Positions 43,300 to 52,889 of a stretch of 53,959 nt of DNA are shown here, piece by piece. Made by a program: the position numbers and the translations under genes. This stretch comes from Hafnia psychrotolerans (GTDB lineage Bacteria > Pseudomonadota > Gammaproteobacteria > Enterobacterales > Enterobacteriaceae): assembly GCF_014639435.1 (NCBI RefSeq), contig NZ_BMFZ01000016.1, positions 1-53,959 of the forward strand, read 5' to 3'. Within the stretch, counting starts at the first letter, position 1; every line of letters begins with the position of its first letter. The notes under the pieces are model-generated. The model worked only from the letters and a program-made list of their open reading frames with translations, did not search any database and was not told the origin of the DNA.

Positions 43300-43438
43300 C
43301 CGACATTATTCGAGTTGCATCACAAAAGGCTCTGGCCTTTTGAACAGCGCTGGCGCTGGCCCCTACGGGGCGAGGCTTTGCCGGGTAACGCAGCAACTGA
43401 GCTGCCTCTGCGAAAGCAGCGCGAAGGATGACGGGGAA
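43300..43438. repeat. ERIC-like element with an atypical core, upstream of yqjG
   Basis: The left edge ACATTATTCGAGTTGCAT and right edge GAAGGATGACGGGGA resemble ERIC termini (AATAATTCGAGTTGCA and GAAGTATGACGGGTA). The middle is not ERIC: it carries CAAAAGGC/GCCTTTTG and GCCCC/GGGGC hairpins. The yqjG ribosome-binding site (AGGAGG) abuts the right edge. Confidence 0.5.
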
Positions 43439-43447
43439 GGAGGAATC

Positions 43448-44434
43448 ATGGGACAACTGGTTGAAGGTATCTGGCAGGACACGTGGTATGACACCAAGTC
43501 TACCGGCGGACATTTCAAACGTTCAGCGGCACAGTTTCGTAACTGGATAACGCCTGATGGCGCACCGGGTGAACACGGCGTTGGTGGATTTGCCGCCGAG
43601 AAGGACCGCTATCATCTGTATGTTTCGCTGGCCTGCCCGTGGGCACACCGTACTTTGGTTATGCGCGCCTTAAAAGGGCTGGAGAAGATAATTCCCGTAT
43701 CGGTGGTTCACCCGCTGATGCTGGAAAATGGCTGGACCTTTGGCACTGATTTCCCTGCCGCCACCGGTGACGATTTATATCATCTGAACTATGCCTACGA
43801 GATCTATCTGCGGGCGCAGAACGATTATACGGGCCGTGTGACCGTACCTATTTTGTGGGACAAACAGCAGCAGACGATTGTCAGCAATGAGTCAGCAGAC
43901 ATTATCCGCATGTTCAATAGTGCCTTTGATGCCCAAGGCGCAAAAGCCGGCGACTATTATCCACCACAACAGCGTGCAGTGATTGATGAAGTGAACGAGT
44001 GGGTCTATCCGCAGATTAACAACGGTGTCTACAAAGCCGGGTTTGCTACTAGCCAGGAAGCTCATGACGACGCAGTGAACGGCGTGTTTGCCGCGTTAGA
44101 TAAGGCCGAAGCCATCCTGGAAAAACAGCGTTTTCTTACCGGTAATCATCTGACCGAAGCCGATTTACGCTTGTGGACTACGCTGGTGAGATTTGATCCG
44201 GTTTACGTTACGCATTTCAAATGTGACCGTCACCGCATCAGTGATTACCCTAATTTGTACGGATTCCTGCGCGATATTTACCAAATGCCAGGCATTGCTG
44301 AAACCGTGGATTTCGCGCATATTCGCAACCATTATTATCGTAGCCACGCGACCATCAATCCGTATGGGATTATATCCACCGGACCGGCACAGGATTTAGA
44401 ATCGGCTCATGGTCGGGATAGTCGTTTCCGTTAA
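43448..44434 (+). CDS. yqjG: Glutathionyl-hydroquinone reductase YqjG
   Basis: A 328-residue Xi-class glutathione transferase that removes glutathione from glutathionyl-hydroquinones. The catalytic C63 lies in SLACPWAHRTL; the C-terminal helical domain includes FLTGNHLTEADLRLW. ATG 43448 comes 6 bases after AGGAGG and gives the E. coli length; the longer frame from 43235 reads through the repeat element and is rejected. Confidence 0.95.
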   Translation: MGQLVEGIWQDTWYDTKSTGGHFKRSAAQFRNWITPDGAPGEHGVGGFAAEKDRYHLYVSLACPWAHRTLVMRALKGLEKIIPVSVVHPLMLENGWTFGTDFPAATGDDLYHLNYAYEIYLRAQNDYTGRVTVPILWDKQQQTIVSNESADIIRMFNSAFDAQGAKAGDYYPPQQRAVIDEVNEWVYPQINNGVYKAGFATSQEAHDDAVNGVFAALDKAEAILEKQRFLTGNHLTEADLRLWTTLVRFDPVYVTHFKCDRHRISDYPNLYGFLRDIYQMPGIAETVDFAHIRNHYYRSHATINPYGIISTGPAQDLESAHGRDSRFR

Positions 44435-44438
44435 GCAC

Positions 44439-44464
44439 GCTTTCCCCTCGCATGAGGGGAAAGC
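44439..44464. terminator. Hairpin between convergent yqjG and yhaJ
   Basis: GCTTTCCCCTC, loop GCAT and GAGGGGAAAGC: a perfect 11-bp stem between converging genes. No T-run on either side, so termination strength is uncertain. Confidence 0.6.
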
Positions 44465-44496
44465 GGGTTGCAGTGTCAAGTTACGAGACTGAAAGA

Positions 44497-45402
44497 TCAT
44501 TTCACGGGTCGAGTTGCCAATAACTTGGCAATTTCTCGCAGGAACCAGGCTTTGGCTTCCCCCATGCTATCGCGACGCCACGCCATAATAATGTCCGACT
44601 CATGCTTGTATTCTGCACTCACCACTCGCAGACGGCCCTCGGCGATATCCTGCTCTACCATCGGATAAGGCATAGTCGCAACGCCTAACCCAGCCAACAG
44701 CGCTTGGCGTTTTTCTTCAAGCGTGCTGACGGTGAGACGTTGTTGTTTGTCGAGAAGCTGTACAGTGAGTACCGGGCGTTCGCGGGCGGTATCCGCCACG
44801 GCAATGCCACGATATTTCACCCGACTCACCTCAGATAAGGGTTCGGCTTCCAGATGAATGGGGTGATCCGGTGCGGCCACGTAGACACTCACCAGTTTAT
44901 AGAGCTTGCGGCTGTTGATTTCAGACGAGGAGCGAAAGTGCATATCCGGTGCAATGACGATGTCAGCGCGCCCTTGTTCCAGGCGCTCCCATGCGCCCGC
45001 GAGGACTTCAGTGAGCAACGAAACCTGCGTATTCGCTTTTAGCGCCAATTTTTCTATCAGCGGGAAAAGTTGTGTGGCGGGTGCCAGTGCTTCACAAACG
45101 ATAGTGATCTGAGTTTCCCACCCACGGGCCAGCGCTTCGGCATCGACGGTGAGTTTGTCAGCCGCTTCGAGTAGAACACGGCCGCGCTCTAACAGCATAC
45201 GCCCAACATTGGTGAATTTTGTCCGATGACCCGATCGGTCAAACAGCACCACATCGAGCTCCTCTTCCAACTTTTGCATGGTGTAGCTCAATGCAGAAGG
45301 CACGCGGCCAAGCTCGTCTGCCGCTGCTGCAAAACTGCCTCGACGATCAATAGCATCCATAACCCGCAATGCTTCAAGCGTTAGTGCGCGATCCTTAGCC
45401 AT
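44497..45402 (-). CDS. yhaJ: LysR-family regulator YhaJ
   Basis: A 301-residue LysR-type regulator. Winged helix at 1-65 (EALRVMDAIDRRGSFAAAADELGRVPSALSYTMQKLEEEL) and a periplasmic-binding-like effector domain (about 95-300). E. coli YhaJ controls yhaK and responds to quinone-like or nitroaromatic compounds. It is divergent from yhaK across 111 bases, the usual LysR arrangement, so it probably regulates yhaK. Confidence 0.93.
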   Translation of the reverse strand: MAKDRALTLEALRVMDAIDRRGSFAAAADELGRVPSALSYTMQKLEEELDVVLFDRSGHRTKFTNVGRMLLERGRVLLEAADKLTVDAEALARGWETQITIVCEALAPATQLFPLIEKLALKANTQVSLLTEVLAGAWERLEQGRADIVIAPDMHFRSSSEINSRKLYKLVSVYVAAPDHPIHLEAEPLSEVSRVKYRGIAVADTARERPVLTVQLLDKQQRLTVSTLEEKRQALLAGLGVATMPYPMVEQDIAEGRLRVVSAEYKHESDIIMAWRRDSMGEAKAWFLREIAKLLATRPVK

Positions 45403-45513
45403 CAGGTTCTCTGTCAGGAAATTTGAATATGGCGACCAGATTAACTTGCTAACAATAGTGCGTCCAGACGCTTACTCTTTATTCATTAATTTTCTTCACA
45501 GAGCCAGACCGCC

Positions 45514-46218
45514 ATGATTAAGAGCAGAACAGTAGAAGAGTGCGGCACAGCTGACTTTGGTTGGCTGAAGGCGCGCTATACCTTTTCATTCGGACACTAT
45601 TTTGATCCAAACCTTATGGGTTACGCCTCACTGCGAGTGCTGAACCAAGAAGTGCTGGCACCGGGTGCCAGTCTCCAACCGCGGACCTACCCGCGCGTAG
45701 ACATTTTGAATCTGGTCTTGCAGGGCGAGGCCGAATATCGCGACAGCGAGGGCAACAGTGTCCGCGTAGTGGCTGGTGAGGCAGCGCTGCTCTCTACGCA
45801 GAGCAATGTCAGTTACAGCGAGTTCAACCTCAGCACGACCCAACCACTAACCCGTATGCAACTGTGGCTTGATGCTTGTCCGCTGCAGGAAAATCCGTTG
45901 ATCCAGCACATCAACATTAACAACGCATCCTCTCTTTTACTGGCATCGCCGGATGGAGAAAGCGGCAGTCTACAATTGCGCCAGCAGGTATGGATCTACC
46001 ATCTGGATTTACCGGCCGGTGAAGAAATCACACTACCGATCCGTGGGCCACGTGCTTATTTGCAGTCAATTCATGGACAGATCCATGCTCTCGGTGCAGA
46101 AAGTCAAGATACACAGCGTCTGGTATGCGGCGACGGGGCTTTCATTCACCTCGAACCCTATGTCACCATCACCGCCAGTACCCCGTTGCGGGCATTGCTG
46201 ATCGACCTGCCAGTTTGA
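45514..46218 (+). CDS. yhaK: Pirin-like bicupin YhaK
   Basis: A 234-residue protein with two cupin domains. Start MIKSRTVEECGTADFGWLKA, pirin-type FSFGHYFDPNLMGYASLRVLN. The usual first-domain metal-binding HxH of pirins is not evident (RTYPRVDILNLVLQGEAEY), as in E. coli YhaK, which is reported to respond to nitrosative/oxidative stress. Last core gene before the AT-rich accessory region. Confidence 0.92.
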   Translation: MIKSRTVEECGTADFGWLKARYTFSFGHYFDPNLMGYASLRVLNQEVLAPGASLQPRTYPRVDILNLVLQGEAEYRDSEGNSVRVVAGEAALLSTQSNVSYSEFNLSTTQPLTRMQLWLDACPLQENPLIQHININNASSLLLASPDGESGSLQLRQQVWIYHLDLPAGEEITLPIRGPRAYLQSIHGQIHALGAESQDTQRLVCGDGAFIHLEPYVTITASTPLRALLIDLPV

Positions 46219-46242
46219 ACACTTTCCGCCGCAGAAAACATA

Positions 46243-46279
46243 AAACCCCGCGCAAATTGCTCTGCGCGGGGTTTCTTTT
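46243..46279 (+). terminator. Terminator after yhaK
   Basis: AAACCCCGCGCA and TGCGCGGGGTTT (perfect 12 bp, 8-base loop) followed by CTTTTAT. It marks the boundary between core and accessory DNA. Confidence 0.93.
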
Positions 46280-46772
46280 ATAGTGGGAGTTGACCGTTAA
46301 GGCAACTAGCCGACTCAAAGGGCCTGATTCCTGCTGCATTGCACTTGGTTAAGGGTGCGTGTGTATCACAGTTTGTATCTCATCATAACAAGCTAGCCGC
46401 CCATTGATACATAAACAAATTAGCTTGCCACATAAAAGCCACTAGATATGACATGAGCATCTTATTGGGCACCATTTGCAGCCCTCTTCCCCTTGTGACT
46501 CGAGCTTTAGCTACCTTAGTTGGAGCCTTTTGAGGGCAGTATTGCACCATTTAAGGCTTCCTTACGGAGGTTGAATTTCGACCTTTCCATTTTAAATACA
46601 GAGACTTAGGCCACACCAATTTGAATATCAAAAATTGTTACTACATCCCATACTTGGATTCAAAATAAACTAACCAATGAAATAAGAGAAATGGGTTGAT
46701 ATATGGATTGATCTAGTGGAAAGACATACCTATCCTTGGCACTTTGTTAGGATTTTTGTTGGAGTTCAAATT
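46280..46772. other. Core/accessory junction upstream of the methyltransferase gene
   Basis: About 490 bases without a convincing gene. Base composition falls sharply here. I see no tRNA, no integrase and no obvious direct repeat of the tRNA-Leu 3' end, so the way the right-hand segment entered is not visible. AT-rich DNA at 46590-46710 should contain the promoter of the next gene. Confidence 0.5.
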
Positions 46773-49700
46773 TTGAACATTGATGATAGCGCATTGAGTA
46801 CTGCTTTTAAGAAGATAAATGCAAAAAGAATGAGGCCTTGGAAAGGCGAGGAAGAGGTACGTATAGCCTGGATCTCAGTTCTTGAAGCAACATTAGATAT
46901 CCATTTCGATGCAGAAAGAGCAAAGAAAGATGGCAGCTACAACCATGTAATCATTGAGTTCAAAGCTCCTGGTCTTTTTAAAGGCTCAAAAGATAGTCAA
47001 AAATTTAAAGAAGCTACAGATGAACGCCTTCTGCCCTATATTCGGCGCGAGTCGCATAATACTGGAATTTCAGAAGATAGCTTTATTGGTATAGCTATTG
47101 ATGGTGAACATATATGCTTTGCTCAGCTTAAAAATAATAAATTAATCACGCAGCACTTAATACCATTTTCCGAATATGCTGTTGGTTTAGTCATCGAAGC
47201 CATAAAAGCTGATACCAGGCGAGAGATAACAGTCGATAATTTAATGTCTGATTTTGGGCATGGTGCCTTTAATGCTCAAAGTTTGATGCAGTCGTTTGCA
47301 AATGGATTAGCTTCAGAACTGGAAAATAATGATAATTCTAAAATAAAAATGCTCTATGAAGAATGGAGGACATTATACGGCCAAGTTGCTGACATGTCAG
47401 TTCTTCAATCAGAATTAATCAATAAAGAAATCTGTTTTGAGTGGCATGGTAAAGCACAGCATGCAATGTCTGGTAGACTATTTGTGATTCATACCTATAA
47501 CTCGCTACTTATAAAATTATTAGCTGCGGAAATTGTTTCTGGACATGAACTAACTTCAATACAAAACCCAGCACAAGCGATGTCTACAATGGTCAGCGAT
47601 ACTGCTTTAGTAAAAGCATTGTCTGACCAAATAGAAAGAGCAGATATATTTAAGCAAGCAGGAATTTCAGGTTTTGTTGAAGAAGCCATATTCAGCTGGT
47701 ATTTGGATATTGCTACACACCCTGATCATTCGGCGAAAGTGATATCCGCACTTCGTCGCGTGCTAGCTTCACTTTCTCTTTATCGGACAGATAGGCTTAC
47801 GCATACACGCGATGTGTTACGCGATCTTTATCAGGGTCTTGTTCCTGGTCGTCTCAGACAGAGCTTAGGTGAATTTTATACTCCAGATTGGTTGGTTGAG
47901 TTCACAGTCGATCAAGCTTCCAGTAAACCATGGTTAGAAAAAAGAATTCTAGATCCAACATGTGGTTCAGGAGCATTCTTAGTTAGTATCATCCGTAGGA
48001 AGGTATCAGAAGCAAGAATTCTTGGCCTTAGTGATAAAGATATTATCACTAACTTGTGCACATCTGTTTGGGGGTTTGATCTAAATCCTCTGGCAGTACA
48101 AACTGCACGTGTCAATTTTCTTATGGAAATAGCTTTTCTTTTAAAAAACTGTCCTGGGACTAACATTGAAGTCCCAATTCTTATGGCTGATGCTATTTAT
48201 TCACCAGCACCTAACCCTGATGATTCAGACTCAGTAGTCAGATATCAAATAGGCAGCCAAGTCGCAGGATTAGATATCACATTGCCTTCAGAGTTAGCGT
48301 TTGATCGTATTCGGCTTGATAAGATATTTGAACAGATGGGGATGTCTGTTGAGTCGGACCTTGAATATAGTGTATCCGAAAGTAATTTACTTGATTACGG
48401 ATTAATGAGTTCAGAAGAAGCTGAATGCTGGCGCTTACCTCTGAAACATACCTATGATCAAATACTGAAATTACATAGACAACAATGGAATGGTATCTGG
48501 TTCCGAGTTGTACGAAACTTCTTTTGGTCTGCAACTGCGGGACATTTTGATTATATTCTTGGGAATCCACCTTGGGTTCGTTGGTCTAAACTCCCTGATG
48601 CCTATCGTCAGCGAGTCAAACCTACCTGTGAGAAATATGGAATATTTTCTAAAACTAAAAGACATGGCGGAAATGAGTTAGATATTTCTGCAATGATAAC
48701 GTATACAACTGCTGACAAGTGGCTTAAAGATGGTGGTCGGCTTGCTTTCGTATTAACTGGTAGCTTATTTAAAAATCCATCTTCCGCAGGATTCCGTGAT
48801 TTTAAGATTGGCGATACCACTCATCTTGTTCCGGTCGGAGTAGATGATCTAAAGTCTCTCAAACCATTTAGTGATGCCTCTAATCATACTGTAATTGCTG
48901 TTTTTGATAAGAAAAATAAACCCGGTAGTTATCCTATACCCTATAGATTATGGGGAAGCAAAAAGGGGAATTCTCGCCTTATTCCCACTAGCGCAAGCCT
49001 TAGTGATGTTAAAGGTAGAATTGATATTTTAGAGTTTGAAGCTGCCCCTGTAGCTGACTTAGGCTCTCCTTGGGCTGTATTAAATAAAGGACGTTACGAA
49101 GCTCTACAAGTTTTATCAGGAACATGTAAATGGACGGAGGGTAGAAAAGGAATTACTGCTGATTTGAACGGTGTTTATTTTGTACCTATATTGGATATAA
49201 ACAACCAATTAGTACAAATAAAAAGTAGACCTGAGGCTGGTAAAAAGGATATTGGAGTAAGCAGGAAGGCTTGGATTGAGCCAGATCTATTGTATCCTTT
49301 AATTAAAGGCGCTGGGGATTTTGAAGCATGTTATTTGAAAGTTGCAATTAAACCAGAAGAGGAGAAACTGTACACCTTCGTGCCAAATAATGGCATAGGT
49401 AAGGTTGATTATAACGAGAGTCTTAGAAAACTCACTTCTCCAGAATTGAAGCAGACAAGACTATGGTTTGAAGGATATAAGGATTTGCTCGAAAACAGGT
49501 CAACATTTAGGCTTCAAATGAAAGGAGCGCCATTCTTCGCTATCTATAATGTTGGCGATTATGTGTTTAAGCCATGGAAAGTTATTTGGCCTGAGATGTC
49601 AACAAAATTCTATGCTGCGGTAGCCAGTTCTGACAGCGTCCCCCTTGTTGGAATGCGCCCCTATGTGCCAGATCATAAGGTGTATTATTCTGCTTTTGAT

Positions 49701-49967
49701 ACAAAACAACCTGCTTATTTCCTCTGTGGTCTATTGAATACAAATGATGTAAAAGAATGGATAGAAAGCCACAATGTTAATATCCAAGTTGGGGATGTAT
49801 TTAAGCACATGAACTTACCTGAATATGATGAAAATAAAGATACACATTCAGATTTAGTTGTATTAGTTGAAACTGCTCACAGTACGCACAATCGTACAGA
49901 GAGACTAAAAATAATGCATAACATAAATGTAGTAGGTAGCAAAATAATTAGAGAGTGGGCAAAATAA
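46773..49967 (+). CDS. Nuclease/adenine-specific DNA methyltransferase fusion (type IIG or BREX PglX-like)
   Basis: About 1064 residues. The N-terminal region carries a PD-(D/E)xK-like pattern: an acidic helix (GEEEVRIAW), D46 and E62-F-K64 in YNHVIIEFKAPG. The methyltransferase core has the SAM motif LDPTCGSGAFLVS (coded near 47948) and the N6-adenine catalytic NPPW (48564-48575), separated by about 205 residues, longer than in simple enzymes. A C-terminal region of about 380 residues may be the target-recognition part. Start: TTG 46773 lies 8 bases after GGAG; an in-frame GTG at 46716 lacks a ribosome-binding site. AT-rich, unlike the core genes. Fits a single-chain restriction-modification enzyme (Eco57I group) or a defence methylase; sequence specificity cannot be read. 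Confidence 0.82.
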   Translation: MNIDDSALSTAFKKINAKRMRPWKGEEEVRIAWISVLEATLDIHFDAERAKKDGSYNHVIIEFKAPGLFKGSKDSQKFKEATDERLLPYIRRESHNTGISEDSFIGIAIDGEHICFAQLKNNKLITQHLIPFSEYAVGLVIEAIKADTRREITVDNLMSDFGHGAFNAQSLMQSFANGLASELENNDNSKIKMLYEEWRTLYGQVADMSVLQSELINKEICFEWHGKAQHAMSGRLFVIHTYNSLLIKLLAAEIVSGHELTSIQNPAQAMSTMVSDTALVKALSDQIERADIFKQAGISGFVEEAIFSWYLDIATHPDHSAKVISALRRVLASLSLYRTDRLTHTRDVLRDLYQGLVPGRLRQSLGEFYTPDWLVEFTVDQASSKPWLEKRILDPTCGSGAFLVSIIRRKVSEARILGLSDKDIITNLCTSVWGFDLNPLAVQTARVNFLMEIAFLLKNCPGTNIEVPILMADAIYSPAPNPDDSDSVVRYQIGSQVAGLDITLPSELAFDRIRLDKIFEQMGMSVESDLEYSVSESNLLDYGLMSSEEAECWRLPLKHTYDQILKLHRQQWNGIWFRVVRNFFWSATAGHFDYILGNPPWVRWSKLPDAYRQRVKPTCEKYGIFSKTKRHGGNELDISAMITYTTADKWLKDGGRLAFVLTGSLFKNPSSAGFRDFKIGDTTHLVPVGVDDLKSLKPFSDASNHTVIAVFDKKNKPGSYPIPYRLWGSKKGNSRLIPTSASLSDVKGRIDILEFEAAPVADLGSPWAVLNKGRYEALQVLSGTCKWTEGRKGITADLNGVYFVPILDINNQLVQIKSRPEAGKKDIGVSRKAWIEPDLLYPLIKGAGDFEACYLKVAIKPEEEKLYTFVPNNGIGKVDYNESLRKLTSPELKQTRLWFEGYKDLLENRSTFRLQMKGAPFFAIYNVGDYVFKPWKVIWPEMSTKFYAAVASSDSVPLVGMRPYVPDHKVYYSAFDTKQPAYFLCGLLNTNDVKEWIESHNVNIQVGDVFKHMNLPEYDENKDTHSDLVVLVETAHSTHNRTERLKIMHNINVVGSKIIREWAK

Positions 49968-49991
49968 CGATTACAAGATAGTTTACGTCTG

Positions 49992-50027
49992 ACGACATAG
50001 GTTATATCTTATCTATGTCGTTTGTTT
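49992..50027 (+). terminator. Terminator after the methyltransferase gene
   Basis: ACGACATAG, a 12-base loop and CTATGTCGT are followed by TTGTTT. The ATPase gene 200 bases on is therefore probably transcribed on its own; TATTAT and TAATAG hexamers at 50169-50186 may be its -10 region. Confidence 0.7.
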
Positions 50028-50223
50028 AACTCGACAACTGACAAAATCAAATTAACCGCTTCATAAATCAAACTCATCCAATCTGACATTTGTGATCTTG
50101 CACCAGTTTTATCCCATAAAAACCCTGAATTTGTAGTAGAATAATAAATGGCTACATCTCTAACTTATGTATTATTTAACATAATAGCTCCACAGCTAAT
50201 TATTATCAAATAAGGATATATAT

Positions 50224-52839
50224 ATGGAAAGTTGTGAAAAGACAAATGTTAGCCCTGATAGTTTCGATTCTTGGCTCAATAGCCGCCCCTTGTGGCTGCA
50301 AACAGCAGCAAAACGTTTAGTTGAAACTAAGCGGTTCCCAACGGCAGAAGAAATACAGTTACTTTCAGAACTATGCATCAACGAAGTTTCAGATGTAAAT
50401 AAAGATGACTTTGATCCAATAAAACCGGGAATGCTTCAACAAGCAGCTAATAGCCAATCATTGCGCTTATCATCAATTAATGAAGTTCGCGGAATTAATG
50501 CTATTAAGAATGATGCGACCTTGAATTTTGGTGCCAAGAACCTCACTGTTATATACGGCTCGAACGGCTCAGGTAAGAGTGGATACTCACGTTTACTTAA
50601 AGAGATATGTGGTTCTCGAGCCAAAGAAACCTTATACCAAAATATTTTCCAAACAAACAATCCCTCTACCCATGCTAAGATAAATTTCAAACATAATGAA
50701 TTAGACAAAGAATTAATATGGAATATAGACTCAGGCCCAGTTCAGCTATTAAGAAACATACATGTATTTGACTCAAAAGCCGCCTTAATATACATGGGAG
50801 AAAAAAATGAGGCAACATATGAACCAAGTAGAATGCGTTTCATATCATCACTGATTAAGGTATGTGATGATGTATCATCATGTATTTCAGAAAGGCAAAG
50901 AGCCCTTTTCAAAGTAATGCCTAATATTCCTAATGAATTATCTGAAAGTCCAGCAGCAAAGTGGTTAACGACTCTAACTCCAAAAACCAAAAGAACAATA
51001 ATTGACACCGAATGTCTTTACACTTCAGATTTAGATATAGAGCGCATTAATGGTGAAGCAGCACTAGCAGAAAAAGATATCTTAGGGCGATTAAAATCAA
51101 TCGCTCGCGATCGAGCAATAATTACACAAATAAAAACCAGAATTGAAAACATTAGAACCAAGCTAAGTGATACTGCACTAGTTCAATTAGTTTCCTCAAG
51201 AAATGACGCTTTTGAAAAAAGAAAAACCGCAAGTGAAGATGCTAAAAAAGTTTTTAGCAATATATCATTAGATGGTATTGGTGAGAAAACATGGAGAGAG
51301 CTTTGGGAACATGCGAGAAAATACTCTGAATCCCTAGCTTATAAAAACATAAGATTCCCAAACACAGAGCATGATTCGCTTTGTGTTCTTTGCCAGCAAG
51401 AGCTAAGCCCCATAGCTAAACAACGATTACAAAATTTTGAGTCTTTCATTATTGGTAAGCTTGAAAAATCCGCAAAGCAAGCTGAATTAAAATACTCTGA
51501 ATTATTCAAGTTACTACCTCTGCTACCTCACATTGATGACTGGATAGCAGACATGAATTTTATCAAAATAGAAGAAAAAGAATCTAGAAAGCTACATGCC
51601 GCATTGACTCTTAGGAAATTATTGGCGGAATCGGCTTTGTTGCATTCTGATATACCTAAACTTGATTTAAGTGGTGTTGATAGTTGCTTAGTAAAAGCTA
51701 TTGAAAAATTGAATGCTGAGGAAAAAACATTAACGGAACTACAACTGAATGATCAGCGTAAGATACTCGAAAGTAGAGTTTTGAAACTTAAGGGTATCCA
51801 ATGGTTGAATCAAAATAAAGAATCTATAATTAAAGAACATCAGCGATTAACATCATATTCAATCTTAACAAAAGCACTAACCCTAACAAGAACAAACCCA
51901 TTAACATCGAAAAAGAATGACCTTTCTGTTCAAGAACTTAATGCAGGGTATTTAGAGCGTTTCTCGAAAGAATTAAAGGAACTTGGCGGCTCTAGACTTC
52001 CGGTAAAAGCGGAGAGTACTACAAAAGGTAAGGGTAAAATTGTTTTCGGCTTAGCTCTTAATGGCTCTGATAACCTGATACCTGTAAATGGGATTCTTAG
52101 TGAAGGAGAATCCAGAATAGTGGCATTATCTGCCTTCTTAGCAGACATGACAGGATTAAATCAGTCCTCTCCGTTCATTTTTGATGATCCTATATCATCT
52201 TTAGATCAGGATTTTGAGGAGAAGGTTGTATCTCGGTTAATCGCACTTTCTCTGGACCGTCAAGTCATAATTTTTACTCACAGATTATCTCTGCTCACTC
52301 AAATTGAGTCTGGTGTTAAGAAACTGCAAGAACAGGCCAAACTTGAAAAAACAAACCCTCCTGTCGAGCTTCATATTGAGACGTTGCGTAGACTTGGCGC
52401 TAATTCAGGTTTGACAGTACCAATGAACATTAGAAACTCAAAACCTAAAGCAGCGCTGAATCAACTCCAGAATGAATCATTAAAACGTCTTCGGAAATTG
52501 TATGAACAGAGTGATGTTGAAGATTACGATCACTTGTCCAAAAGCATATGTAGTGATTTCAGAATTGTAATGGAACGGTGCGTCGAAAGTATTTTGCTAA
52601 ATGATGTACTTCAACGGTTCCGCAGAGATATACAAACCAAAAATCGCATAGGCTCTCTAGCTAAAATTCAAACAGAAGATTGCTTATTATTCGACGATCT
52701 TATTACTCGTTACTCTGTGTTTGAGCATTCGCAGTCAGAAGAACTCCCAGCTCAGCCCGTGGAATTAGATGAATTGGAAGTTGATGTTCAAAACCTACTT
52801 ACTTGGCTCGAAAAATTTGAGAAAAGAGCCGTAAGCTAA
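50224..52839 (+). CDS. RecF/PrrC-like ABC ATPase (AAA_13 type) with a possible C-terminal RNase centre
   Basis: 871 residues in an SMC-like layout. Walker A GSNGSGKS (112-119), then two coiled-coil-rich arms around C387-V-L-C390 (a CxxC pair as in zinc hooks), the ABC signature LSEGES (625-630), Walker B FIFDD (651-655) and the H-loop H686 (IIFTHRLSL). The last about 150 residues hold R780-x3-E784 and H835 (YSVFEHSQ). R-x3-E followed by His is the arrangement of the active site of anticodon nucleases PrrC and RloC, whose ABC heads and, in RloC, zinc hook are also alike; the E-to-H spacing (51) is longer than I recall for PrrC. Function as a phage-triggered tRNA nuclease is inference. AAGGA precedes the ATG. 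Lies downstream of the methyltransferase gene, as prrC lies within restriction loci. Confidence 0.8.
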   Translation: MESCEKTNVSPDSFDSWLNSRPLWLQTAAKRLVETKRFPTAEEIQLLSELCINEVSDVNKDDFDPIKPGMLQQAANSQSLRLSSINEVRGINAIKNDATLNFGAKNLTVIYGSNGSGKSGYSRLLKEICGSRAKETLYQNIFQTNNPSTHAKINFKHNELDKELIWNIDSGPVQLLRNIHVFDSKAALIYMGEKNEATYEPSRMRFISSLIKVCDDVSSCISERQRALFKVMPNIPNELSESPAAKWLTTLTPKTKRTIIDTECLYTSDLDIERINGEAALAEKDILGRLKSIARDRAIITQIKTRIENIRTKLSDTALVQLVSSRNDAFEKRKTASEDAKKVFSNISLDGIGEKTWRELWEHARKYSESLAYKNIRFPNTEHDSLCVLCQQELSPIAKQRLQNFESFIIGKLEKSAKQAELKYSELFKLLPLLPHIDDWIADMNFIKIEEKESRKLHAALTLRKLLAESALLHSDIPKLDLSGVDSCLVKAIEKLNAEEKTLTELQLNDQRKILESRVLKLKGIQWLNQNKESIIKEHQRLTSYSILTKALTLTRTNPLTSKKNDLSVQELNAGYLERFSKELKELGGSRLPVKAESTTKGKGKIVFGLALNGSDNLIPVNGILSEGESRIVALSAFLADMTGLNQSSPFIFDDPISSLDQDFEEKVVSRLIALSLDRQVIIFTHRLSLLTQIESGVKKLQEQAKLEKTNPPVELHIETLRRLGANSGLTVPMNIRNSKPKAALNQLQNESLKRLRKLYEQSDVEDYDHLSKSICSDFRIVMERCVESILLNDVLQRFRRDIQTKNRIGSLAKIQTEDCLLFDDLITRYSVFEHSQSEELPAQPVELDELEVDVQNLLTWLEKFEKRAVS

Positions 52840-52862
52840 TCTACTAAATCTTAAATAGCTTC

Positions 52863-52889
52863 AAAGGCTGTAAAGAAGAGCCTTTTTTA
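52863..52889 (+). terminator. Terminator after the ATPase gene
   Basis: AAAGGCT, a 9-base loop and AGCCTTT followed by TTT. Confidence 0.75.

Noticed and set aside
46280-46715. Possible att site or tRNA remnant after yhaK
   Set aside because: I looked for a cloverleaf or a copy of the tRNA-Leu 3' end and found neither.
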